From positions 157,063 to 221,062 of the forward strand of contig NZ_ML133574.1 in assembly GCF_003985125.1 (NCBI RefSeq): a stretch of 64,000 bases of DNA, written 5' to 3'. This DNA comes from Rhizobium phaseoli. GTDB taxonomy: Bacteria; Pseudomonadota; Alphaproteobacteria; Rhizobiales; Rhizobiaceae. Positions 56,978 to 64,000 of the stretch are shown here, piece by piece (positions within the stretch are counted from its first letter, which is position 1; each line of letters starts with the position of its first letter). A program made the translations under genes and the position numbers. Under the pieces are notes generated by a model, which saw nothing but the letters and a program-made list of their open reading frames with translations, had not been told where the DNA came from and did not search any database.

Positions 56978-58596
56978 TGCACATGAAGAAGCATCTCACC
57001 CCAGCCGAAGCGGCCGCGCTCATTCCGGATGACGCCGTCGTCACGGTATCGTCTTCGAGCGGTCTCGGTTGCCCGGACCTGATGCTGAAGGCGATTGGCG
57101 AGCGTTTCGAGGCGACCGGCCATCCCCGTGATTTGACGACTCTGCACCCGATCGCCGCCGGCGACATGAGCGGCATCAAGGGCGTCGATTACATTGCCAG
57201 AAAGGGCCTGCTCAAGTGCATCATCGGCGGCTCCTATCCATCCGGGCCGTCATCCTCCGAGCCGCCGCTGATCTGGCAGATGATCACCAACAACGAGATC
57301 CCGGCCTACAACATTCCCTCCGGCATCCTGTTCGACATCCATCGCGAAGCCGCCGCCAAGCGGCCGGGCGTGCTGACCAAGGTCGGTGTCGACACATTCG
57401 TCGATCCCCGGCGACAGGGCTGCGCGATGAACGAGCTGGCTTCGCAACAGCAGGTGGTCAAGCGCGTCAGCTTCGAGGGTGACGACTGGCTGTTCTTCCC
57501 CTCGATCGTTCCTCAAGTCGCCATCATCCGAGCCACCACGGCCGACGAGCGCGGCAACCTGACGTACGAACATGAGGGCGCCTATCTCGGCGGTCTCGAT
57601 CAGGCGCTCGCCGCCCGCAACAATGGCGGCATCGTCATCGCCCAGGTCAAGCGGATCACCAAGGAAGGCTCGCTGAAACCGCATGACGTCCGGGTGCCGG
57701 GAATGCTGGTCGACTATATCGTCGTCGATCCCGATCAAAAGCAGACGACGCAGACGGGGTACGATCCGGCGATTTCGGGGGAGATCTTCCGCCCGCTCGA
57801 CAGCTTCCACGTTCCGGAGTTCAATGTTCAGAAAGTCATCGCGCGCCGCGTCGCGCAGGAGTTGCAGACGGGAAGCTGCGTCAATCTCGGCTTCGGCATC
57901 TCGGCCAACGTGCCGCGTATCCTGCTGGAGGAGGGGCTCCACGGCGCCGTCACCTGGGTCATCGAGCAAGGCGCGGTCGGTGGCGTGCCGCTGCTCGATT
58001 TCGCCTTCGGCTGCGCGTCCAATGCGGACGCCTACATGCCGTCCCCCTATCAGTTCACCTATTTCCAGGGCGCAGGTTTCGATGCGTCGCTGCTGTCTTT
58101 CCTGGAAATCGGCAGGGACGGCTCGGTCAACGTCTCCAAGCTTTCCTTCCGGCCGCATGTGACGGCCGGCGCCGGCGGCTTCGTCGACATCACCGCGCGG
58201 GCGAAGAAGATCGTCTTCTCAGGCATGTTCAACGCTGGCGCAAAGCTTTCGATCGCCGATGGGGGACTCATCATCGAAAAAGAAGGCAAGCTGAAGAAGC
58301 TGGTGAACGAGGTCGAACACGTCACTTTCAGCGGCAGGCGGGCGATCGAGCAGGGCCAGGACATCATCTATGTCACCGAGCGGTGCGTGATGAAGCTGAC
58401 CCCTGAGGGCATCGTTCTCACCGAAATCGCGCCAGGCGTCGATCTGCAGTCCCACATATTGGACCAGTCGGAATTTCCGCTGATCGTCGCGCCTGGCCTG
58501 AAGATCATGGACGCCGCGCTGTTCGGCGAGGCGAACATCGGCCTGTCGCTTTCGACAAAAAGCGCGCGGACATTGGAGGGCACCTTCCATGGCTAG
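56977..58596 (+). CDS. Family I acyl-CoA:acetate/3-ketoacid-type CoA-transferase (fused alpha-beta)
   Basis: A 539-residue single-chain CoA-transferase like propionate CoA-transferase/YdiF. The N-terminal half has VTVSSSSGLGCPDLMLKAI and the GGSYPSGPSSSEPP region; the C-terminal half has the catalytic glutamate E330 in WVIEQGAVGGVP. It should move CoA from an acyl-CoA donor to a carboxylic acid. The start overlaps the LacI stop; a second ATG is two codons on. Its end overlaps the next gene by 8 bases. Confidence 0.9.
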   Translation: MHMKKHLTPAEAAALIPDDAVVTVSSSSGLGCPDLMLKAIGERFEATGHPRDLTTLHPIAAGDMSGIKGVDYIARKGLLKCIIGGSYPSGPSSSEPPLIWQMITNNEIPAYNIPSGILFDIHREAAAKRPGVLTKVGVDTFVDPRRQGCAMNELASQQQVVKRVSFEGDDWLFFPSIVPQVAIIRATTADERGNLTYEHEGAYLGGLDQALAARNNGGIVIAQVKRITKEGSLKPHDVRVPGMLVDYIVVDPDQKQTTQTGYDPAISGEIFRPLDSFHVPEFNVQKVIARRVAQELQTGSCVNLGFGISANVPRILLEEGLHGAVTWVIEQGAVGGVPLLDFAFGCASNADAYMPSPYQFTYFQGAGFDASLLSFLEIGRDGSVNVSKLSFRPHVTAGAGGFVDITARAKKIVFSGMFNAGAKLSIADGGLIIEKEGKLKKLVNEVEHVTFSGRRAIEQGQDIIYVTERCVMKLTPEGIVLTEIAPGVDLQSHILDQSEFPLIVAPGLKIMDAALFGEANIGLSLSTKSARTLEGTFHG

Positions 58597-59368
58597 CGGA
58601 ACGGTCAGAGTTGACGTCGATGGGTATGTTGCAATCCTGACGATTTCCCGTCCGGAGAAGTTGAACGCGCTCGATCTCGACATGCTGAAAGCGCTGGCCG
58701 AGGCGGCGGATGCGGTGGAGGCGAATGCAAATATTCGCGCTGCCGTTCTCACCGGCGAGGGTAAGGGTTTTTCTGCCGGGGGTGATATCAAAGCCTGGGG
58801 TGGAATGCTGCCGCAGGAGTTCGGTCACGCCTGGGTAAGGCACGGTCACCGGATCTTCGAAAGGTTGGCGACGCTCCGGGTGCCGCTGGTCGCGGCGCTG
58901 AACGGCCACGCGCTTGGCGGCGGGCTCGAACTGGCGGGCGTTGCCGACATTCGCATCGCCGAGGAACACATCAAGATCGGCCTGCCGGAGACCGGCCTTG
59001 GAATGGTGCCGGGCTGGTCCGGCACCCAGCGTCTCGTGCGCCGGTTCGGCGCGCAGGCCGTCCGCCGTATGGCGCTCGGCGGCGAGATATTCATTGCCGA
59101 GGAAGCCCGCCTGCTCGGCATCGTCGACGCGGTCGTTCCGACAGGAAATTCGGTCGCCGCCGCCAGGCAATATGCCGGGCGGATTGCGGCGCGGGGACCG
59201 GCGGCCCTCGAGATCGCCAAGTTGATGATCGCATCGGCGAACGGCGAAGACAACGGAACGGCGGTCGAAGCCCTGGGCTCGATCCTCGCCGCGAAGACCG
59301 GCGATCTGAAGGAGGGCGTCGCATCATTCAGCGAGAAGCGCCCGGCAACGTTCAAGGGAGAATGGTAA
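58589..59368 (+). CDS. Enoyl-CoA hydratase/isomerase family protein
   Basis: A 259-residue crotonase. The oxyanion-hole segment FSAGGDIKAW is at about 61-70, and both catalytic glutamates of hydratases are present: E114 in GGGLELAG and E134 in GLPETGLGMVPGWSGTQRL. It should hydrate an alpha-beta unsaturated acyl-CoA; a hydratase-lyase activity is also possible. It overlaps the CoA-transferase and, by TAATG, the next gene. Confidence 0.9.
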   Translation: MASGTVRVDVDGYVAILTISRPEKLNALDLDMLKALAEAADAVEANANIRAAVLTGEGKGFSAGGDIKAWGGMLPQEFGHAWVRHGHRIFERLATLRVPLVAALNGHALGGGLELAGVADIRIAEEHIKIGLPETGLGMVPGWSGTQRLVRRFGAQAVRRMALGGEIFIAEEARLLGIVDAVVPTGNSVAAARQYAGRIAARGPAALEIAKLMIASANGEDNGTAVEALGSILAAKTGDLKEGVASFSEKRPATFKGEW

Positions 59369-60888
59369 TGACGGTTCTCGTCAACCCCACGGCGCTCAGC
59401 GACCACAAGGCGCGTGATTTCAAGATGCTGATCGACGGCAAATGGGAGGCCGGCGCCTCCGATCCAATCGAACGTGTCGCGCCGAGCCATGGTGTGACGG
59501 TCAGCCGCTTCCCGACTGGCAGCCGGAAGGACGCCGAGCGCGCCATTGCCGCTGCACGCAAGGCCTTCGACGAGGGGCCGTGGCCGCGCATGACGGCGTC
59601 CGAACGCTCCGTCATCCTGCTCAAGGCTGCAGATCTGATCGCGGCGCGTGCCGAAGAGCTGGCATTTCTCGATGCCATCGAGGCGGGCAAGCCCATCACC
59701 CAGGTGCGGGGGGAAATTGCCGGCTCGGTCGACATCTGGCGTTATGCGGCGGCTCTTGCACGCGATCTCCATGGCGAAAGCTACAACACACTCGGCGACG
59801 GCACGCTCGGCGTCGTCCTGCGCGAAGCGATCGGCGTCGTCTCGATTATCACGCCCTGGAACTTCCCGTTCCTGATTGTCGGCCAGAAGCTGCCCTTCGC
59901 GCTCGCCGCAGGCTGCACGACCGTCGTCAAGCCTTCCGAGCTGACGTCGGGATCGACGCTTGTCTTGGGCGAAATCCTGCAGCAGGCGGGCATTCCGGAT
60001 GGTGTCGTCAATATTGTCACCGGTACGGGACCTGAAGTCGGCGCGGTCATGACGTCTCATCCAGATGTCGACATGGTCTCCTTCACCGGCTCGACCGGTG
60101 TCGGAAAACTGACGATGTCGAATGCGGCGCAGACGCTGAAGAAGGTTTCGCTGGAACTCGGCGGCAAGAACCCGCAAATCGTTTTCCCCGATGCCGATCT
60201 CGATGCGTTCATCGATGCCGCCGTCTTCGGCGCCTATTTCAATGCCGGCGAGTGCTGCAACGCCGGCTCGCGGCTGATCCTTCACAAGTCGATCGCCTCC
60301 GACGTCGTCAGGCGTGTCGCCGAGCTGTCGAAGGGGGTGAAGGTCGGCGATCCCCTTGATCCCCAGACGCAGGTCGGCGCGATCATCACGCCGCAGCATC
60401 TGGAGAAGATCTCAGGCTATGTCGCCGGTGCCAGGAGCAGCGGCGCCCGCGTCGCCCATGGCGGCGACACGCTCGACCTCGGCATGGGGCAGTTCATGGC
60501 GCCGACGATCCTGGAAGCGGTCACACCCGATATGGCGGTGGCGCGCGAGGAAGTCTTTGGCCCGGTCCTGTCGGTCCTGACATTCGAAACTTCTGCCGAA
60601 GCCATCAGCATTGCCAATTCCATCGACTACGGTCTGTCGGCCGGTGTTTGGAGCCGCGATTTCGACACCTGCCTGACGATAGGCCGGTCGGTGCGGGCGG
60701 GCACGGTCTGGATGAACACCTTCATGGACGGCGCCTCGGAGCTTCCCTTCGGCGGCTACAAGCAGAGCGGCCTTGGCCGCGAACTCGGCCGTCATGCGGT
60801 GGAGGATTACACCGAGACCAAGACGCTGAACATGCATATCGGCAAACGCACCGGTTGGTGGATGCCGCAGACGGAAAAGCTGGTCTAG
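59368..60888 (+). CDS. Aldehyde dehydrogenase
   Basis: A 506-residue NAD(P)-dependent ALDH. Conserved residues are N165 (TPWNFPF), the FTGSTGVG loop (239-246), general base E263 (LELGGKNP) and nucleophile C297 (AGECCNAG). It should oxidise an aldehyde to the acid. The ATG at 59368 is preferred to 59362 because GGGAG is correctly spaced and it overlaps the upstream TAA. It ends the tightly coupled CoA part of the operon. Confidence 0.92.
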   Translation: MTVLVNPTALSDHKARDFKMLIDGKWEAGASDPIERVAPSHGVTVSRFPTGSRKDAERAIAAARKAFDEGPWPRMTASERSVILLKAADLIAARAEELAFLDAIEAGKPITQVRGEIAGSVDIWRYAAALARDLHGESYNTLGDGTLGVVLREAIGVVSIITPWNFPFLIVGQKLPFALAAGCTTVVKPSELTSGSTLVLGEILQQAGIPDGVVNIVTGTGPEVGAVMTSHPDVDMVSFTGSTGVGKLTMSNAAQTLKKVSLELGGKNPQIVFPDADLDAFIDAAVFGAYFNAGECCNAGSRLILHKSIASDVVRRVAELSKGVKVGDPLDPQTQVGAIITPQHLEKISGYVAGARSSGARVAHGGDTLDLGMGQFMAPTILEAVTPDMAVAREEVFGPVLSVLTFETSAEAISIANSIDYGLSAGVWSRDFDTCLTIGRSVRAGTVWMNTFMDGASELPFGGYKQSGLGRELGRHAVEDYTETKTLNMHIGKRTGWWMPQTEKLV

Positions 60889-60926
60889 CTGGCAAAGAGA
60901 CTACGCCCGGGGAGGGCGGGGTGATC

Positions 60927-60948
60927 GATGCGGGAATGGTCCCGCATC
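60927..60948 (+). promoter_or_regulatory. Hairpin between aldehyde dehydrogenase and binding-protein genes
   Basis: A perfect 9-bp stem GATGCGGGA / TCCCGCATC with an ATGG loop and no U-tract, lying 30 bases before the binding-protein start. It is probably an mRNA processing or stabilising hairpin. Confidence 0.55.
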
Positions 60949-60977
60949 TTCCAAAGAGGGAACTGGGAGGTTCTTCG

Positions 60978-62240
60978 ATGAATAGGTTTTTGACCACGAC
61001 GGCCGTGATCGCATTGGCTCTGGCCGGCACGCATGTCGCGGCCCGCGCCGCTGACGTGAAGGAAGTGCAGATGCTGCACTGGTGGACATCAGGCGGCGAA
61101 GCGGCGGCTTTGAACGTCCTGAAGGAGGATCTGTCGAAGGAAGGTTTTGCCTGGAAGGACGTGCCGGTGGCCGGCGGCGGCGGTGATGCGGCGATGACGG
61201 CGCTGAAGGCGATGGTGGCGGCCGGCACCTATCCGACAGCCTCGCAGATGCTCGGTTATACCGTGCTCGATTATGCCCAGGCCGGCGTCATGGGTGATCT
61301 GACCGAGACGGCGAAGAAGGAAGGCTGGGACAAGTCGGTGCCGGCGGCGCTGCAGAAGTTCTCCGTTTACGACGGCAAGTGGGTCGCCGCCCCGGTCAAC
61401 GTCCACTCGGTCAACTGGCTGTGGATCAACAAGGCGGTGATGGACAAGATCGACGGCACCCAGCCGAAGAGCTTCGACGACCTGATCGCCCTGCTCGACA
61501 AGGCCAAGGCGGCCGGCGTCATCCCCTTGGCGCTCGGCGGCCAGAACTGGCAGGAAGCGACGATGTTCGATTCCATCGTGCTGTCGACCGGCGGCCCGGA
61601 ATTCTACAAGAAGGCGTTCAACGACCTCGACGAGGAATCGCTGAAGTCGGACACGATGAAAAAGTCCTTCGACAACCTGGCGAAGATCGTCAAATACGTC
61701 GATCCGAATTTCTCCGGCCGCGACTGGAACCTGGCGACCGCCATGGTCATCAAGGGTGATGCGCTGGTGCAGGTGATGGGCGACTGGGCCAAGGGCGAAT
61801 TCGTCGCCGCCAAGAAGACCCCGGACAAGGACTTCCTGTGCTACCGCTTCCCGGGCACCGACGGCAGCGTCATCTACAACTCCGACATGTTCGGCATGTT
61901 CAACGTGCCCGACGACCGCAAGGCGGCGCAGGTGGCGCTGGCAACGGCAACGCTGTCGAAGAGCTTCCAGTCGGCCTTCAACGTCGTCAAGGGTTCGGTG
62001 CCGGCCCGCACCGACGTTCCCGACACCGACTTCGACGCCTGCGGCAAGAAGGGCATCGCCGATCTGAAGGCCGCCAATGAGGGCGGCACGCTGTTCGGTT
62101 CGCTCGCCCAGGGTTACGGCGCGCCGCCGGCGATCGCCAATGCCTATAAGGACGTCGTCTCGAAGTTCGTCCACGGCCAGATCAAGAGCTCCGACGAAGC
62201 CGTCACCCAGCTGGTCCAGGCAATCGACGACGCCCGCTAA
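60978..62240 (+). CDS. Carbohydrate-type ABC transporter substrate-binding protein
   Basis: A 420-residue periplasmic binding protein of the MalE/glucose-binding (family 1) type. Its signal peptide ends near AARA (about 21-24). LHWWTSGGEAAALNVLKEDL and PVNVHSVNWLWINKAVMDK are typical of the glucose/mannose group. The actual ligand may differ given the CoA-pathway neighbours. GGGAGG lies 9-14 bases before the ATG. It is 89 bases after the aldehyde dehydrogenase and probably cotranscribed. Confidence 0.9.
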   Translation: MNRFLTTTAVIALALAGTHVAARAADVKEVQMLHWWTSGGEAAALNVLKEDLSKEGFAWKDVPVAGGGGDAAMTALKAMVAAGTYPTASQMLGYTVLDYAQAGVMGDLTETAKKEGWDKSVPAALQKFSVYDGKWVAAPVNVHSVNWLWINKAVMDKIDGTQPKSFDDLIALLDKAKAAGVIPLALGGQNWQEATMFDSIVLSTGGPEFYKKAFNDLDEESLKSDTMKKSFDNLAKIVKYVDPNFSGRDWNLATAMVIKGDALVQVMGDWAKGEFVAAKKTPDKDFLCYRFPGTDGSVIYNSDMFGMFNVPDDRKAAQVALATATLSKSFQSAFNVVKGSVPARTDVPDTDFDACGKKGIADLKAANEGGTLFGSLAQGYGAPPAIANAYKDVVSKFVHGQIKSSDEAVTQLVQAIDDAR

Positions 62241-62257
62241 GGGTCGTCGATGACAAT

Positions 62258-62285
62258 GCTTCCCCGCGTGATCTCGCGGGGAAGC
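62258..62285 (+). promoter_or_regulatory. Perfect 11-bp hairpin between binding-protein and permease genes
   Basis: GCTTCCCCGCG / CGCGGGGAAGC with a 6-base loop begins 18 bases after the binding-protein stop. There is no U-tract. Such hairpins commonly protect binding-protein mRNA and lower downstream permease levels. Confidence 0.65.
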
Positions 62286-62341
62286 TTCAGGCTCCGCAGC
62301 GATAAATGCCGAGCGATCCTGCGGGAAGGGAGATGATATCC

Positions 62342-63295
62342 ATGAGCACAGTTGCCACCACCGATCCGGTTCTGACCCCCGGGCAAGTGACGCCGATCTC
62401 GCTGCGGGGCCGGCTGCAGGATGCGCTGCCGAAGATCGTGTTGGCGCCGAGCTTCGTCATCACCCTGGTCTTCGTCTACGGCTTCATCGTCTGGACGGCC
62501 TATCTGTCCTTCACCAATTCCAAGACCTTTCCGTCCTATGCGCTGACCGGGGCACGCGCCTATCAGCGGCTGTGGCGCTGGACCTTCGAGAGCGACCCGC
62601 CGTCGTCCTGGTATACCTCGATCACCAACATGGCGATCTTCGGCTTCCTCTATGTCGGCATCTGCTTAGGCCTTGGCCTGCTGCTTGCCATCCTGCTCGA
62701 CCAGAAGATCCGTGGCGAGGGGCTGCTCAGGCCGATCTTCCTCTATCCGATGGCGCTCTCCTTCATCGTCACCGGGGTGGCCTGGAAGTGGTTCCTCGAT
62801 CCCGGCCTTGGGCTCGAACAGACGCTGCACCACTTCGGCTGGACGAGCTTCCACTTCGACTGGATCAAGAACAAGGACTTCGTCATCTACACCGTCGTCA
62901 TCGCCGGTGTCTGGCAGGCCTCGGGCTTCGTCATGGCGATGTTCCTGGCGGGCTTACGCGGCATCGACGGCGAGATCATGAAGGCGGCGCAGATCGACGG
63001 CGCCTCGCCCTTCCAGCTCTATCGCCGCATCGTCATTCCGCTCTTGCGGCCGATCTTTCTCTCCGCCTTCATCGTGCTCGCCCATATGGCGATCAAATCC
63101 TACGATCTGGTGGTGGCGCTGACGTCGGGCGGGCCGGGCGGCTCGGCCTGGCTGCCGTCCAACTTCATGTATGAATATACCTTCAAGCGCAACGAGATGG
63201 CCGTCGGCTCGGCCAGCGCCATCATCATGCTGATGACCATCTCGGCGATCATCGTGCCCTATCTCTATTCCGAACTGAAGGAGAAGACGCGATGA
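62342..63295 (+). CDS. ABC transporter permease (MalF-type)
   Basis: A 317-residue inner-membrane permease with about six helices. The EAA loop that contacts the ATPase is at LRGIDGEIMKAAQIDGASPF. The ATG at 62342 fits AAGGGAG upstream; 62333 is an alternative. It overlaps the next gene by four bases (ATGA). Confidence 0.92.
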   Translation: MSTVATTDPVLTPGQVTPISLRGRLQDALPKIVLAPSFVITLVFVYGFIVWTAYLSFTNSKTFPSYALTGARAYQRLWRWTFESDPPSSWYTSITNMAIFGFLYVGICLGLGLLLAILLDQKIRGEGLLRPIFLYPMALSFIVTGVAWKWFLDPGLGLEQTLHHFGWTSFHFDWIKNKDFVIYTVVIAGVWQASGFVMAMFLAGLRGIDGEIMKAAQIDGASPFQLYRRIVIPLLRPIFLSAFIVLAHMAIKSYDLVVALTSGGPGGSAWLPSNFMYEYTFKRNEMAVGSASAIIMLMTISAIIVPYLYSELKEKTR

Positions 63296-64000
63296 GCATC
63301 TCGGTTTCCTCTCCCTCCCATTCCAGCAACAATGCCCGCTTTCTCGGCCGGCTGGTCATCTACGGCCTGCTGGTGATCTTCGCCATCCTCTACCTGATGC
63401 CGCTCTTCGTCATGCTGACCACCTCGTTCAAGACGATGGACGAGATCCAGGGCGGCAACATGCTGGCGCTGCCGCAGGCGCCGACCTTCGATCCCTGGAT
63501 CAAGGCCTGGGGCGAGGCCTGCGTCGGCCTGACCTGCGCCGGCATCAAGGGCTATTTCTGGAACTCGATCAAGATGGTGGTGCCGGCCGTCGCCATCTCC
63601 ACCATCATGGGAGCGCTGAACGGCTATATCCTGACCAAATGGCGTTTCCCCGGCCATACGCTGGTGTTCGGGCTGATGCTGTTTGCCTGCTTCATCCCGT
63701 TCCAGTCGGTGCTCTTGCCGATGGCGACCATCCTCGGCTCGCTCGGCCGCTTCGGCGTCACCCTGCAGAAGGCCACCGGCTGGAACTTCGGCTTCGGCAA
63801 TTCGACGGTCAACCTGGTCTTCGTCCATGTCGTCTATGGCTTGGGCTTCACCACGCTGTTCTTCCGCAATTTTTACGAGGCCTTTCCGACCGAGCTGGTG
63901 CGCGCCGCCCAGGTCGACGGCGCCAGCTTCTTCCAGATCTTCCGCCGCATCATGCTGCCGAACTCGCTGCCGATCATCGTCGTCACCGTCATCTACCAGT
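63292..64000 (+). CDS. ABC transporter permease (MalG-type), partial at window end
   Basis: The first 236 residues are visible. After a polar start (MSISVSSPSHSSNNARFLGR) come membrane helices, the conserved LTTSFKTMDEI segment, and the EAA loop FPTELVRAAQVDGASFFQIF near the window edge. The ATPase gene is not in the window and should follow. Confidence 0.92.
   Translation, partial: MSISVSSPSHSSNNARFLGRLVIYGLLVIFAILYLMPLFVMLTTSFKTMDEIQGGNMLALPQAPTFDPWIKAWGEACVGLTCAGIKGYFWNSIKMVVPAVAISTIMGALNGYILTKWRFPGHTLVFGLMLFACFIPFQSVLLPMATILGSLGRFGVTLQKATGWNFGFGNSTVNLVFVHVVYGLGFTTLFFRNFYEAFPTELVRAAQVDGASFFQIFRRIMLPNSLPIIVVTVIYQ

Overview
The window looks like chromosomal DNA of an alphaproteobacterium of the Rhizobium etli / R. 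leguminosarum type. The reasons are the high GC content, the tRNA-Tyr/tRNA-Gly/tuf and tRNA-Trp/secE/nusG linkages, two tuf genes, adk between secY and rpsM, no rpsD or rpmJ in the ribosomal cluster, and a RIME1-like double palindrome before ilvD. All assignments come from reading the sequence and its translations; no database search was run.

Layout. 1-1520: the end of a secreted AprI/Inh-type inhibitor gene and rlmB, both on the minus strand. 1620-3480: a strong promoter, tRNA-Tyr, tRNA-Gly and the first tuf, closed by an intrinsic terminator. 3625-5064: a 44-residue membrane peptide, an NAD-dependent epimerase and tRNA-Trp. 5260-17477: secE-nusG-rplKA-rplJL-rpoBC, closed by a 13-bp terminator. 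17590-17883: a small conserved gene on the minus strand. 18383-37737: an almost unbroken run of the str (rpsL-rpsG-fusA-tuf), S10, spc and alpha operons, ending in a terminator after rplQ. Several of the longer gaps in this run carry terminator-like hairpins.

From 37755 onward the window is ordinary accessory and housekeeping DNA. It holds a VOC protein and a DUF2809 protein, msrPQ (periplasmic methionine sulfoxide repair), ilvD, small envelope proteins, a DegP-type protease coupled to rarA, a VIT-like membrane protein, a DUF1883 protein, a ketopantoate-reductase-like enzyme, a divergent SDR/LysR pair, a nucleoside deoxyribosyltransferase-like protein, an HSL-type hydrolase without its catalytic serine, an AhpD-like protein, a PAS histidine kinase, and a small locus that appears frameshifted.

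55870-64000 holds the most interesting accessory unit. A LacI-family regulator has a perfect operator palindrome lying in the spacer of its own promoter. Behind it, in tightly coupled order, come a family I CoA-transferase, an enoyl-CoA hydratase and an aldehyde dehydrogenase, then a carbohydrate-type ABC transporter (binding protein and two permeases, the last cut by the window end). Together they look like one regulated uptake and CoA-dependent degradation pathway whose substrate cannot be read from the sequence. I saw no CRISPR array, insertion sequence, prophage or rRNA gene.
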